This document shows positions 54,690 through 63,948 of a DNA stretch of 64,000 nucleotides, one piece after another (position 1 is the stretch's first letter; each line of letters opens with the position of its first letter). The DNA is from Gammaproteobacteria bacterium (lineage in GTDB: Bacteria; Pseudomonadota; Gammaproteobacteria; Thiohalobacterales; Thiohalobacteraceae), in the NCBI GenBank assembly GCA_019911805.1, contig JAIOJV010000034.1, positions 27,906 to 91,905 of the forward strand, written 5' to 3'. The translations under genes and the position numbers were made by a program. Under the pieces are notes generated by a model. The model was given only the letters and a program-made list of their open reading frames with translations, searched no databases and was not told the DNA's origin.

Positions 54690-56612
54690 CTACGATATTA
54701 GGCGACTGACCCCGTCGACACAATCGACGGTACCCGGGCCGGACGCGTCCGGCTCACCCAGGTGGTGGCGAATGGCGGCCTCGATGCCGGCCGCATCCAG
54801 TCCGCAGCCGGCCAGCAACTGTTCCCGGCCGCCGTGCTCGATGAAGCAGTCCGGCAGACCCAGATTCAGCATCCGCACGGCCAGTCCCTGCGCGGCCAGC
54901 CATTCGTTCACGGCGCTGCCGGCGCCGCCCGCGACCGCGTTCTCTTCGATGGTGACGAAGTCCGCATGACTGGCGGCGAGCTTCTGCAGCAGGACCGTGT
55001 CCAGCGGCTTCACGAAACGCATGTTCACCAGGGTGGCGTCGAGTCGCTCCGCGACCTGCTCGGCCGGTGCCACCATGCTGCCGAAGGCGAGCAGGGCGAT
55101 CTGCCGGCCCTGGCGGCGCAGTTCGGCGCGGCCCAGCGGCAGCGGTTCCAGTGCCGCGTCGATGGGCACGCCCGGACCGCGGCCGCGCGGATAACGCACC
55201 GCCGCCGGTCCCGGGTGGCGCTGTGCGGTGCACAGCATGCGCCGGCACTCGTTCTCGTCGGCCGGCGCCATGACGACCAGGTTGGGTACACACCGCAGAT
55301 AGGATAGATCGAAGCTGCCGGCGTGGGTGGGGCCGTCGGGGCCGACCAGACCGGCGCGATCGATGGCGAAGGTGACGGGCAGATTCTGCAGGGCGACGTC
55401 GTGGATCAGTTGGTCGTAGGCACGCTGCAGGAAGGTGGAATAGATCGCCACCACCGGATGCAGGCCCTGGCAGGCGAGTCCGGCGGCCAACGTCACGCTG
55501 TGCTGTTCGGCGATGCCGACATCGAAATAGCGCTGCGGAAAGCGTTCCGAGAACGCGACCAGACCCGAGCCCTCACGCATCGCCGGCGTGATCGCGACCA
55601 GCGACGGGTCGTGCTCGGCCATGGCGCACACCCAGTCGCTGAAGACCTCGGTGTAGGTCGGTCCGCTACTGGCGGCCGGCGGCGCCGTGCCCGTCGTCGG
55701 GTCGAATTTGTTCACACCGTGGAAGGCGCAGGGATTAGCCTCGGCCGGCGCATAGCCCTTGCCCTTGCGGGTGACCACGTGCAGCAGCTGCGGGCCGGAC
55801 AGTGCGCGCACATTCCGCAGCGTCTTCACCAGGCTGGGCAGATCGTGGCCATCGATGGGGCCGAGGTAGTTGAAGCCCATCTCCTCGAACAGCGTGCCGG
55901 GCACGACCATGCCCTTCATGTGCTCCTCGGCACGGCGCGCGAGTTCGCGTACCGGCGGCAGCGCCTCCAGCACCTTCTTGCCGCGCTCGCGCATGGACGC
56001 ATAGGCGCGGCCCGACAGCACCCGCGCGAAGTAGTTCGACAGCGCGCCGACATTCGGCGAGATCGACATGTCGTTGTCGTTGAGGATCACCAGCAGGTTC
56101 GCATCCAGATCACCGGCGTGGTTGAGTGCCTCGAAGGCCATACCGGCGGTCATGGCGCCGTCGCCGATGATGGCGACGGCCTTGCCCTCGTTGCCGGCAC
56201 GTGCCATGGCGATGGCCATGCCCAGCGCCGCGCTGATGGAGGTGCTGGAATGGCCGACGCCAAAGGCGTCATAGGGGCTTTCGTCGCGCTTGGGGAAACC
56301 CGCGAGCCCGCCCTGCTGGCGCAGCGTCGCCATGCGCGCACGCCGGTCGGTGAGGATCTTGTGCGGATAGCTCTGGTGGCCGACATCCCAGACCAGCCGG
56401 TCAGCGGGGGTGTCGTAGACATAGTGCAGGGCGATGGTCAGCTCCACGGTGCCAAGGCCTGCGGCCAGATGCCCGCCGGTACGGCTGACGCTCTGGATCA
56501 GGAACTCCCGCAGTTCGTGCGCCAGCACCGGCAGTTGGGCCTCGGCGAGCTGCCGCAACTGGTCGGGGGTGTCGATCTGGTCGAGTAGGGGAAAGGGCTT
56601 GGGGCCGGTCAT
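54690..56612 (-). CDS. dxs: 1-deoxy-D-xylulose-5-phosphate synthase
   Basis: 640 residues. Thiamine-pyrophosphate enzyme, first step of the MEP isoprenoid pathway. TPP motif [18 protein letters not shown] with NDNDMSIS; pyrimidine domain with [18 protein letters not shown]-terminal transketolase domain with RYPRGRGPG. Start [12 protein letters not shown]. Preceded on the same strand by ispA and xseB but separated from them by 350 bases. Confidence 0.97.
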   Translation of the reverse strand: MTGPKPFPLLDQIDTPDQLRQLAEAQLPVLAHELREFLIQSVSRTGGHLAAGLGTVELTIALHYVYDTPADRLVWDVGHQSYPHKILTDRRARMATLRQQGGLAGFPKRDESPYDAFGVGHSSTSISAALGMAIAMARAGNEGKAVAIIGDGAMTAGMAFEALNHAGDLDANLLVILNDNDMSISPNVGALSNYFARVLSGRAYASMRERGKKVLEALPPVRELARRAEEHMKGMVVPGTLFEEMGFNYLGPIDGHDLPSLVKTLRNVRALSGPQLLHVVTRKGKGYAPAEANPCAFHGVNKFDPTTGTAPPAASSGPTYTEVFSDWVCAMAEHDPSLVAITPAMREGSGLVAFSERFPQRYFDVGIAEQHSVTLAAGLACQGLHPVVAIYSTFLQRAYDQLIHDVALQNLPVTFAIDRAGLVGPDGPTHAGSFDLSYLRCVPNLVVMAPADENECRRMLCTAQRHPGPAAVRYPRGRGPGVPIDAALEPLPLGRAELRRQGRQIALLAFGSMVAPAEQVAERLDATLVNMRFVKPLDTVLLQKLAASHADFVTIEENAVAGGAGSAVNEWLAAQGLAVRMLNLGLPDCFIEHGGREQLLAGCGLDAAGIEAAIRHHLGEPDASGPGTVDCVDGVSRLIS

Positions 56613-56908
56613 GAGCTGTGTACACCACTGGAACCGGACATTATCCCGGGTGGCGCAGGCACATTCAAACTATAAAAACCATTCCAGCCCCGAAAGCACA
56701 CGAAAACTACTGAAACAAAAGACTTTAATAGGGCAGTACGGATGCGCTTGCGGGTGTCGGGGTGCCTGTTATGGAGGTGTGTACCCGCGTCCGGGCCTGC
56801 CCGGTGGGTGTCGTGTCGGATGCGGCTTTTCGGTGCAGACAATGGCCGGGTCGTTGGGGGGTGTGACCCCGGATTGATTCAGGGGTTGATCAGGCGTTGA
56901 TCCGAGGC

Positions 56909-56948
56909 CGATCAGGGGTGTCGATCAGGGGTGTCGATCAGGGATCGG
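56909..56948. repeat. Three tandem 13-bp repeats in the ispA-dxs gap
   Basis: CGATCAGGGGTGT occurs at 56909 and 56922, and a third partial copy starts at 56935; related GATCAGG/GATCCGAGG stretches precede them. The 350-base gap also holds a decayed family C-like arm (CCCCGAAAGCACACGAAAAC near 56689). Nothing else is recognisable. The repeats lie 15 bases downstream of the ispA stop. Confidence 0.7.
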
Positions 56949-56962
56949 TCGCCCCGGGCCAC

Positions 56963-57883
56963 TCAGCGCCCCCGTTGCACGATGAGGTCGGCCAGACCGC
57001 GCAGGGGCTCGGCCTCGGGGCCGAAGCCGGCCAGCGCCGTGTGGGCAGCGGCGTGCAGTTCAGCGGCGCGCCGGCGGGCGCCATCCAGACCGAGCAGGGC
57101 GGGATAGGTGGGTTTGTCGCGGGCGCTGTCGGCACCGGCGACTTTGCCCAGGGTGGCGGTGTCGCCGACCATATCGAGGATGTCGTCCTGGATCTGGAAG
57201 GCCAGACCGATGCATTTGGCATACCGGTCCAGCCGGTCCAGACGGGCCTCGTCCGGCCGGTCCACGCACAGGGCGCCGAGCAGCACGCTGGCACGGATCA
57301 GCGCACCGGTCTTGTGGATATGCATATCCTCGAGCTGGGCGATATCCAGGGTCTGACCGACTGCGGCGAGATCAATGGCCTGCCCCCCGGCCATGCCGCG
57401 CGAACCGGAGGCCACCGCCAGGGTATCGATCATGCGCAGGCGGATCGTCGGCGCAACATCCAGCTCCGGAGCGTGGGCAAGGACGTGAAAGGCCTGGGTC
57501 TGCAAGGCGTCGCCGGCGAGGATCGCAGTGGCCTCGTCGAATGCGCGATGGCAGGTCGGTCGCCCGCGCCGCAAATCGTCGTCGTCCATGGCCGGCAGGT
57601 CGTCGTGCACCAGCGAGTAGGCGTGGATGAGTTCGACCGCACAGGCCGGTGCATCCAGGCGTGCGTCGGGCGCGTCCAGGGCCGCACCGGCGGCGTAGGT
57701 CAGCAGCGGTCGGATGCGCTTGCCGCCGCCGAGCACGGCATAACGCATCGCCTGGTGCAGGCGCGCGGGGTGGGTGTCGCCGGCAGGCAGACAACGGTCC
57801 AGGGCGGCCTCGACCCGCCGCAGGTGGGTCGCGGAGAATGCCGCCAGCGGAGTTGTCGCCGTGCGGTTGTCCACCTCAGGCAT
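56963..57883 (-). CDS. ispA: Farnesyl diphosphate synthase (short-chain prenyltransferase)
   Basis: 306 residues from ATG 57883. Builds geranyl/farnesyl diphosphate. First aspartate-rich motif [16 protein letters not shown] (bacterial DDxxxxD spacing) and second [17 protein letters not shown] is the substrate-binding segment. Overlaps the xseB stop by 8 bases, matching the classic xseB-ispA-dxs order. Confidence 0.95.
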   Translation of the reverse strand: MPEVDNRTATTPLAAFSATHLRRVEAALDRCLPAGDTHPARLHQAMRYAVLGGGKRIRPLLTYAAGAALDAPDARLDAPACAVELIHAYSLVHDDLPAMDDDDLRRGRPTCHRAFDEATAILAGDALQTQAFHVLAHAPELDVAPTIRLRMIDTLAVASGSRGMAGGQAIDLAAVGQTLDIAQLEDMHIHKTGALIRASVLLGALCVDRPDEARLDRLDRYAKCIGLAFQIQDDILDMVGDTATLGKVAGADSARDKPTYPALLGLDGARRRAAELHAAAHTALAGFGPEAEPLRGLADLIVQRGR

Positions 57884-58118
57884 CGTCGCCTTCGAAGGGC
57901 ACGATCTGCTCCGTTTCACCCTGTCGGAGCAGTTGCTCGACCTTCTGCTCGGCCTGGGCCAGCGCCTCCTGGCAGGTGCGCATGAGCTGGATGCCACGCT
58001 CGAAGGAGGCCAGGGCGGCTTCCAGGCTGAGGTCGCCCTGTTCCATCTTCTCCACCAGCCCCTCCAGTTCCTGGAGTGACTGCTCGAAGGGGGGCGTTTC
58101 GCTGCGTTTCTTGGCCAA
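57876..58118 (-). CDS. xseB: Exodeoxyribonuclease VII small subunit
   Basis: 80 residues. Helical subunit of the ssDNA exonuclease. The family core is present: [39 protein letters not shown]. The likely start is TTG 58118, giving [10 protein letters not shown]; no ATG is available nearby, and the longer frame from 58382 would cover the rubrerythrin promoter. The large subunit XseA is not in the window. Confidence 0.9.
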   Translation of the reverse strand: MAKKRSETPPFEQSLQELEGLVEKMEQGDLSLEAALASFERGIQLMRTCQEALAQAEQKVEQLLRQGETEQIVPFEGDDA

Positions 58119-58334
58119 GATCGGGGGTCCGGGATGACGGCAGGCGCCTACGGTACCCCGCTCGGCGAGACCGGTCAACGCGCTACCCCGACAGTGTCCG
58201 GAAGCAAGCCCTGTCAGCCATTTGGCTGTGAACAGGCCCCGGTCGGCAGTTGTCTCGCTGCAGTCCGCGGGGTAGAGTCGATGGCCTTCGCGGCAACCCC
58301 CGCGGCAACCCCCGACAACCCTGGGCGGCTGTGG

Positions 58335-58363
58335 TTGACACTGTGGAGGGGGGTGCCTAGAAT
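58335..58363 (+). promoter_or_regulatory. Strong sigma-70 promoter for rubrerythrin
   Basis: TTGACA at 58335-58340, a 17-base spacer and TAGAAT at 58358-58363: a perfect -35, ideal spacing and a 5/6 -10. Transcription would start near 58370. It lies in the 322-base divergent gap to xseB, which also has two tandem GCGGCAACCCCC units (58287-58310). Confidence 0.8.
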
Positions 58364-58373
58364 CTGTACGGAG

Positions 58374-58390
58374 TTTAGACAAAGTCTAAA
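58374..58390 (+). promoter_or_regulatory. Palindromic operator-like site at the rubrerythrin start
   Basis: TTTAGAC-AAA-GTCTAAA is a perfect 7-bp inverted repeat with a 3-base centre, beginning about four bases after the predicted transcription start, where a repressor would block initiation. Its AT-rich outer half is unlike the surrounding GC-rich DNA. The regulator is unknown; peroxide- or iron-sulfur-responsive repressors are plausible given the genes controlled. Confidence 0.6.
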
Positions 58391-58440
58391 TCTGGTTCCG
58401 GGCACCGGCCCGCCGCCGAATTTTTCAGGAGGACGTCACC

Positions 58441-58863
58441 ATGGCAAATCTGAAGGGCAGTAAGACCGAAGAGAACCTCAAGGCCGCGTTTTCGGGCGAG
58501 TCCCAGGCCAACCGCCGCTATCTCTATTTCGCATCCAAGGCCGACGTCGAGGGCTATAACGACGTCGCGGCCGTGTTCCGCTCCACCGCCGAAGGCGAGA
58601 CCGGGCACGCGCATGGCCACCTGGAATACCTGGAGGCGGTGGGTGACCCTGCCACCGGCCTGCCGATCGGCGGCACCGCGGACAATCTGAAGGCCGCCAT
58701 TGCGGGCGAGACCTACGAGTACACCGACATGTATCCCGGCATGGCCAAGGGTGCGCGCGAGGAAGGTTTCGATGAGATCGCGGACTGGTTCGAGACCCTG
58801 GCCAAGGCCGAGCGCTCCCACGCCAACCGCTTCCAGAAGGCGCTGGATCAGTTGGATAAATAA
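58441..58863 (+). CDS. rbr: Rubrerythrin lacking the rubredoxin domain
   Basis: 140 residues: only the four-helix diiron domain. Probable ligands Glu20, Glu53 and His56 (EGETGH), Glu90/Glu93 and Glu124-His127 (AERSH). Such proteins reduce peroxide with an external electron donor. AGGAGG at 58427 is a near-ideal ribosome site. The next two genes (a CCG/4Fe-4S protein and DUF3501) recur with rubrerythrin in other genomes to my knowledge, suggesting the iron-sulfur protein supplies electrons. Confidence 0.93.
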   Translation: MANLKGSKTEENLKAAFSGESQANRRYLYFASKADVEGYNDVAAVFRSTAEGETGHAHGHLEYLEAVGDPATGLPIGGTADNLKAAIAGETYEYTDMYPGMAKGAREEGFDEIADWFETLAKAERSHANRFQKALDQLDK

Positions 58864-58948
58864 ACCAGGTACTAGGGTCTAGGTGCTAGGGACGAGGCAA
58901 AACCCTTACTTCGCACCTAGGACCTAGAGCCTAGAACCTAGGACCTGA
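58864..58948. repeat. Family D palindrome between rubrerythrin and the Fe-S gene
   Basis: Left arm 58864-58897 (CCAGGTACTAGGGTCTAGG) and right arm 58911-58948 (CACCTAGGACCTAGAGCC, CTAGAACCTAGGACCTG) pair with several G-T or mismatch positions. It begins directly after the rbr stop. Its last AGGA is 9 bases before the next ATG, so the arm appears to supply that gene's ribosome site. Confidence 0.87.
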
Positions 58949-58952
58949 ATTT

Positions 58953-60284
58953 ATGCCCACACGCGAAGGTAGTCTCGAAGCGCCGCAGCGACACGCCCTG
59001 GATTGGCGTAACCCGGGCTTCTACGACGAGGCGGACCTGTTCAAGGAGCTGGAGCGGGTATTCGACATCTGCCACGGTTGCCGGCGCTGCTTCAACCTCT
59101 GCAACGCGTTTCCGACGCTGTTCGACGCCATCGACGCCTCGGACACGCTGGAGCTCGACGGCGTCGCGCGGCCGGTCTACTGGGAGGTGGTCGATCACTG
59201 CTACCTGTGCGACCTGTGCTTCATGACCAAGTGTCCCTACGTGCCGCCGCATGAATGGAACGTCGACTTCCCGCATCTGATGCTGCGTGCCAAGGCGGTC
59301 AAGTCCCGTCAGGGTAAGGTGCGCGGCCGCGATAAGCTGCTGACCTCCACCGATCTGGTCGGCTCACTCGCCGGTATCCCGGTGGTGGCGCAGGTGGTCA
59401 ACGCGGCCAACCGGTCCCGGCCGGCGCGTGTGCTGCTGGACAAGGTGCTGGGCGTGCACCCGGATGCGATCCTGCCCGAATATCACAGCACCACGCTGCG
59501 CAAGCGTCTGCGCGGCCATCGGCCCAAGGCCGTCGAGCCACAGTCTGCCGGACCCACCCGCGGCAAGGTGGCACTGTTCACGACCTGCTACGGCAACTAC
59601 AACGAACCACAGATCGGCGCCGATCTGGTCGCCGTGTTCGAGCACAACGACATCCCTATGCGGACGGTTGGCAAGGAGCGTTGCTGCGGTATGCCCAAGC
59701 TGGAGCTCGGGGATTTCGAGGCCGTGGCCGCTGCCAAGGACGTCAATATCCCGCAGTTGCTCGAACTCATCGACGCCGGCTGGGATATCGTCGCACCGGT
59801 ACCCTCCTGCGTGCTGATGTTCAAGCAGGAGCTGCCGCTGATCTTCCCCGACGACGCCGATGTCGCCCGGGTGCGCGACAACATCTATGACCCGTTCGAG
59901 TATCTGATGCTGCGCCACCGGCATGGCAAGCTGAAGACGGATTTCAAGCATCCGCTCGGTACCGTGGCCTATCACGTGGCCTGCCATCTGCGGGTACAGA
60001 ACATCGGCCTGAAGACCCGCGAGCTGCTGGCACTGGTGCCGGAGACGCAGATCCAGACCATCGAGCGCTGCTCGGGCCACGACGGCACCTACGCGGTGAA
60101 GCGTGAGTTCCACGAGGTCTCGATGCAGATCTGCAAACCGGTGGTCAAGCGTGTGACCCAGGCGAATGCCGATCACTACAGCAGTGATTGCCCCATGGCC
60201 GGGCATCAGATCGAGAACGGCCTGCGCGACGGCCGTGCGCCCGAACATCCGTTGACGCTGCTGCGGTATGCCTACGGCCTGTAG
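58953..60284 (+). CDS. Heterodisulfide-reductase-like iron-sulfur protein with CCG domains
   Basis: 443 residues, soluble. Two 4Fe-4S motifs at Cys40/43/46/50 (CHGCRRCFNLC) and Cys83/86/89/94 (CYLCDLCFMTKCP), then two CCG-type domains: Cys212, Cys244-Cys245 (ERCCGMPK), Cys286; and Cys344, Cys373 (ERCSGHDG, where the second cysteine of CCG is Ser). The layout resembles GlcF/HdrB-type electron-transfer subunits. Lying between rubrerythrin and DUF3501, it is the likely redox partner of the diiron protein. Substrate chemistry is not known. Confidence 0.9.
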   Translation: MPTREGSLEAPQRHALDWRNPGFYDEADLFKELERVFDICHGCRRCFNLCNAFPTLFDAIDASDTLELDGVARPVYWEVVDHCYLCDLCFMTKCPYVPPHEWNVDFPHLMLRAKAVKSRQGKVRGRDKLLTSTDLVGSLAGIPVVAQVVNAANRSRPARVLLDKVLGVHPDAILPEYHSTTLRKRLRGHRPKAVEPQSAGPTRGKVALFTTCYGNYNEPQIGADLVAVFEHNDIPMRTVGKERCCGMPKLELGDFEAVAAAKDVNIPQLLELIDAGWDIVAPVPSCVLMFKQELPLIFPDDADVARVRDNIYDPFEYLMLRHRHGKLKTDFKHPLGTVAYHVACHLRVQNIGLKTRELLALVPETQIQTIERCSGHDGTYAVKREFHEVSMQICKPVVKRVTQANADHYSSDCPMAGHQIENGLRDGRAPEHPLTLLRYAYGL

Positions 60285-60288
60285 GCGG

Positions 60289-60379
60289 GCGTAGGGTGCA
60301 TGGCGGCGCAGAGAGCGCGCACCAGACAGACCGACTGACGCCCACGGTGCGTCAGGCTGCGCCTCGACGCACCCTACGC
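60289..60379. repeat. Family H palindrome
   Basis: Outer arms GCGTAGGGTGC (60289) and GCACCCTACGC (60369). The right half contains its own hairpin GGTGCGTC...GACGCACC (60346-60373), identical to the core at 22086. It lies between the Fe-S gene and DUF3501 and ends 14 bases before the ribosome site of the latter. Confidence 0.85.
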
Positions 60380-60403
60380 TGCTGCCAAAAACTGGAGCCC
60401 ATC

Positions 60404-60994
60404 ATGAGTGCCGCGAAACTGACCCGAGAAGATCTCTACAGCCTGGAGAAGTACGCCGAGGTACGCAGCGAGTTCCGCGCCCGCGTGCTCGCCCACAAGC
60501 GCGACCGCAAGGTGGCCATCGGGCCGCTGGCCACGCTGTATTTCGAGGATCGCCTGACCATGCAGTATCAGGTCCAGGAGATGCTGCGCGTGGAGCGCAT
60601 CTTCGAGGCCGCCGGCATCCAGGATGAGCTGGATACCTACAACTCGCTCATTCCCGACGGCAGCAATTGGAAGGCGACCTTCATGATCGAGGTGCCGGAC
60701 GAGACCGAGCGGCGGCGGGCGCTGGCCCGTCTGGTCGGCATTGAGGACCGTGTCTGGGTGCGGGTGGGCGACGCCGAGCCCGTCTATGCCATTGCAGACG
60801 AGGACCTGGAGCGTGCGGACACGGAGAAGACCTCGGCCGTCCACTTCATGCGTTTCGAACTCACGCCGGCCATGGTCGCGGCCGCCAGACAGGGTGCCGC
60901 TATTGGCATGGGTATCGACCATCCCGAGTACCAGCATGACGTCGCGGCAATCCCCAACGGGGTGCGGGCCTCGCTGCTGGCAGATCTGGCGTGA
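60404..60994 (+). CDS. DUF3501 family protein
   Basis: 196 residues from ATG 60404 (GGAG upstream). Family members begin LTREDLYSLEKYAEVRSEFR and contain RKVAIGPLATLYFEDRLTMQYQVQEMLR, both seen here. The C-terminal half has a beta-rich part (DRVWVRVGDAEPVYAIADED) and ends with GVRASLLADLA. No metal-binding cysteines. Function is not established. In this family the gene commonly follows a rubrerythrin and a CCG iron-sulfur protein, so a role in peroxide or redox defence is inferred. Confidence 0.88.
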   Translation: MSAAKLTREDLYSLEKYAEVRSEFRARVLAHKRDRKVAIGPLATLYFEDRLTMQYQVQEMLRVERIFEAAGIQDELDTYNSLIPDGSNWKATFMIEVPDETERRRALARLVGIEDRVWVRVGDAEPVYAIADEDLERADTEKTSAVHFMRFELTPAMVAAARQGAAIGMGIDHPEYQHDVAAIPNGVRASLLADLA

Positions 60995-61171
60995 GTCCCG
61001 GGTTCGCTACGGGAAAGGCACGAACAGGATATTTGCGGTAAATCCCACCATCAGGCTGATTCCAGCCCGCGAGCACCGCGCCGAGTCTCTCTTGAGTCAT
61101 CGTTGGCTCCAGAACTGCACGGAAGAGGCTGCTGCTGAAGAATCCACATGCATGGCATGCAAGGTTTGGGG

Positions 61172-61201
61172 GATTATGTTCCGTGTGTTTCCGTGGCCGA
61201 T
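61172..61201. repeat. Solo right arm of family C
   Basis: TTCCGTGTGTTTCCGTGGCC without a recognisable left arm upstream. It lies in the 301-base gap between DUF3501 and the CNP1-like gene, which otherwise shows nothing I can name apart from a CATGCATGGCATGCA stretch at 61147. Confidence 0.65.
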
Positions 61202-61295
61202 GGCTTGGTCCATCCACCATCGGCCCCCCCTCCCGATTGTGGCCGCCCGCAATCCCTCTTAGAATGCCGGCTTCCTGCCAAGAGGAGATACGGCA

Positions 61296-61850
61296 ATTCT
61301 CAGCTTCCAGCGTTCATCCCTCATCCGTCTGGTCGGTGTGGCAGCCGCCAGTCTGGGCGTGTTGCTGCCGGTGTCCGTGCCGGCCGAGGAAGGTCCGCAG
61401 ATCCCGTTCGTCGAGCGTGAGCCCTGGAAGGAACAGGCGGTCGAGTTGCCGCCTTATCCCGACGGCCAGCACTATGTGAGTGTGCCGCTGCAGATCGCCG
61501 GCTCCCGTCTGGAAATGTCCATCGACGAGCCCTCACTGGTCATCGGTGAGGACGGCGTGGTCCGCTATGTCATGCTGCTGCGGGCACCCGGTGGCAGCGA
61601 GAATCTCTTCTACGAGGGCATCCGTTGTTCGACACGGGAATGGCGCACCTATGCCTATGGTGACAGCGCCGGCACCTGGCGCACCATCGAGGGAGGAGAG
61701 TGGGCGCCGATCCGCAATCTCGGCGTCGAGCGCTACCGCGAACGTCTGTACCGCTATTATCTCTGTGATCCCGCCATGGGTACGCTGCGTCGGGCGGAGA
61801 TGCTCAGGCGTATGCGCTACGGTCTGCCCTCTGATGATCGCTTTCATTGA
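61296..61850 (+). CDS. CNP1-like secreted protein, probable ATT start
   Basis: 184 residues if read from ATT 61296, which has AGAGGAG ending 8 bases upstream. This gives a complete signal peptide (LSFQRSSLIRLVGVAAASLG, hydrophobic to about residue 30, cleavage near PVSVPA|EE). The first conventional start, GTG 61338, would remove the positively charged part and lacks a ribosome site. The mature part matches the CNP1-like family (PWKEQAVELPPYPD, GVVRYVMLLRAPGGSEN, YEGIRCSTREWRTYAYG), common in beta/gammaproteobacteria. Periplasmic; function unknown. Confidence 0.8.
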   Translation: MLSFQRSSLIRLVGVAAASLGVLLPVSVPAEEGPQIPFVEREPWKEQAVELPPYPDGQHYVSVPLQIAGSRLEMSIDEPSLVIGEDGVVRYVMLLRAPGGSENLFYEGIRCSTREWRTYAYGDSAGTWRTIEGGEWAPIRNLGVERYRERLYRYYLCDPAMGTLRRAEMLRRMRYGLPSDDRFH

Positions 61851-61867
61851 GCCTGGAAAAATCCTTT

Positions 61868-62003
61868 CAGCCACGGAAGCACACGGAAGACGCCGAAATG
61901 AAACCACGTCGTGAAGCGCTGCCTCGGCACCTGGCGGGTGACTTGGGCTGTCGTGGGAGGCCTGTGATCCTGTCCGTGTTCTTCCGTGTGCTTCCGTGGT
62001 AAT
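61868..62003. repeat. Family C palindrome
   Basis: Left arm 61868-61899 (AGCCACGGAAGCACACGG, then AAGACGCCGAA) pairs with right arm 61970-62001 (TCCGTGTTCTTCCGTGTGC), which carries the corresponding GAAGAACAC unit. It fills most of the gap between the CNP1-like gene and parE, ending about 20 bases before the parE start. Confidence 0.87.
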
Positions 62004-62021
62004 CAAGTTTTGTGGGTTGAT

Positions 62022-63908
62022 ATGACTTCCAATTACGACGCCTCCGCCATCGAAGTACTCAGCGGCCTGGACCCGGTGCGTAAGCGCCCGGGCATGTATA
62101 CCGATACCACGCGCCCCAACCATCTGGCCCAGGAAGTCATCGATAACAGCGTCGACGAGGCCATCGCCGGCCATGCGAAACGCATCGAGGTGACGGTCTA
62201 CAAGGATGGCTCGCTGGAGGTGCGTGACGACGGCCGCGGTATGCCGGTGGACACCCATCCTGAAGAGGGTGTGCCCGGTGTCGAGGTGATTCTCACGCGC
62301 CTGCACGCCGGCGGTAAGTTCTCCGCCAAGAGCTACCAGTTCTCCGGTGGCCTGCACGGTGTCGGCGTGTCGGTGGTCAACGCGCTGTCGAAGCGGCTCG
62401 ATGTGTGGGTGCGGCGTGGCGGCAAGGAATACCATATCGCCTTCGCCAGCGGCGAGAAGATCGCCGAGCTGACGAAGATCGGCACCGTCGGCCGGCAGAA
62501 CACCGGGACCAGCGTGCGCTTCTGGCCTGATCCAAGCTATTTCGACTCACCGAAATTCTCCATCCCGCGGCTGAAGCATGTGCTGCGCGCCAAGGCAGTG
62601 CTGTGCCCGCGGCTGCGCGTGCTGTTCCACGACGAGGCCAGCGGCGAGCGCGAGGAGTGGTATTACGAGGGCGGCCTGCGCGATTACCTGGTCGATGCAC
62701 TGGCCGGTGCCGAACGGCTGCCGGAGGAGCCGTTCGTCGGCAACCTCGTCGGCAACCGCGAGGCTGCGCAGTGGGCGGTCGTGTGGCTGCCGGAGGGGGG
62801 CGAGCTGGTCGGCGAGAGCTACGTGAACCTCATCCCGACGACGCAGGGCGGTACCCATGTGAATGGTCTGCGCACGGGCCTCACCGAGGCGATCCGTGAG
62901 TTCTGCGAGTTTCGCAATCTGCTGCCGCGCGGCGTGCGTGTCACCCCCGAGGATGTCTGGGACCGCTGCAGTTACATCCTTTCGGTGAAGCTCGCCGATC
63001 CACAGTTCTCGGGCCAGACCAAGGAGCGCCTGGGCTCGCGCGAGTGTGCGGCCTTCGTCTCTGGCGTGGTCAAGGACGGCTTCAGCCTGTGGCTGAACCA
63101 GCACACCGAACTGGGTGAGCGTATCGCCCAGCTCGCCATCGCCAACGCCCAGACCCGGCTGCGCGCCGGCAAGAAGGTGGTGCGCAAGAAGGTTACCAGC
63201 GGGCCGGCGCTGCCGGGCAAACTGGCGGACTGTACCTCCGACGATACGGGGCACACCGAGTTGTTCCTGGTGGAGGGTGATTCCGCCGGTGGCTCCGCCA
63301 AGCAGGCGCGCGACCGCGAGTTCCAGGCGATCATGCCGCTGCGCGGTAAGATCCTGAACACCTGGGAGGTGGATTCCGCCGAGGTGCTGGCCTCGCAGGA
63401 GGTGCACGATATCTCGGTGGCCATCGGCGTCGATCCCGGTTCCACGGACCTGAAGGGCCTGCGCTATGGCAAGGTCTGCATCCTCGCCGATGCCGACTCG
63501 GATGGCGCGCACATCGCCACACTGCTGTGTGCGCTGTTCCTGCGCCACTTCCAGCCGCTGGTGGACGCCGGTCATATCTACGTCGCCATGCCGCCGCTGT
63601 ACCGCATCGACGTCGGCAAGCAGGTGTTCTATGCGCTGGACGATGCCGAGCGGCAGGGGGTGCTCGACCGCATTGCCGCCGAGAAGATCAAGGGCAAGAT
63701 CGGCGTGCAGCGCTTCAAGGGTCTCGGTGAGATGAACCCGCTGCAGCTGCGCGAGACCACCATCAATCCCGATACCCGCCGACTGGTGCAGCTTACCCTG
63801 GATGCCGCCGACGGCACCCATCAGATCATGGACATGCTGCTTGCCAAGAAGCGTGCCGCCGACCGCCGCGCCTGGCTGGAACGCAAGGGTGACCTGGCCG
63901 AGGTCTGA
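62022..63908 (+). CDS. parE: DNA topoisomerase IV subunit B
   Basis: 628 residues (E. coli ParE 630). ATPase subunit that decatenates chromosomes with ParC. GHKL ATPase (VIDNSVDEAIAGH, DDGRGMPVD, GGLHGVGVSVVNALS), transducer with QTKERLGS, and Toprim domain with LFLVEGDSAGGSAKQARD and DADSDGAHIATLL. The lack of the long GyrB insert supports ParE over GyrB. Start ATG 62022; an upstream extension to 61986 would read the repeat arm. parC is not in the window. Confidence 0.96.
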   Translation: MTSNYDASAIEVLSGLDPVRKRPGMYTDTTRPNHLAQEVIDNSVDEAIAGHAKRIEVTVYKDGSLEVRDDGRGMPVDTHPEEGVPGVEVILTRLHAGGKFSAKSYQFSGGLHGVGVSVVNALSKRLDVWVRRGGKEYHIAFASGEKIAELTKIGTVGRQNTGTSVRFWPDPSYFDSPKFSIPRLKHVLRAKAVLCPRLRVLFHDEASGEREEWYYEGGLRDYLVDALAGAERLPEEPFVGNLVGNREAAQWAVVWLPEGGELVGESYVNLIPTTQGGTHVNGLRTGLTEAIREFCEFRNLLPRGVRVTPEDVWDRCSYILSVKLADPQFSGQTKERLGSRECAAFVSGVVKDGFSLWLNQHTELGERIAQLAIANAQTRLRAGKKVVRKKVTSGPALPGKLADCTSDDTGHTELFLVEGDSAGGSAKQARDREFQAIMPLRGKILNTWEVDSAEVLASQEVHDISVAIGVDPGSTDLKGLRYGKVCILADADSDGAHIATLLCALFLRHFQPLVDAGHIYVAMPPLYRIDVGKQVFYALDDAERQGVLDRIAAEKIKGKIGVQRFKGLGEMNPLQLRETTINPDTRRLVQLTLDAADGTHQIMDMLLAKKRAADRRAWLERKGDLAEV

Positions 63909-63948
63909 GTGCCGGTGATCATACCCCCTGCCCACTGCGGCCGTCCCT

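Noticed and set aside
58119..58382. N-terminal extension of XseB up to 58382
   Set aside because: Would cover the rubrerythrin promoter and adds about 88 residues absent from a family that is about 80 residues long.
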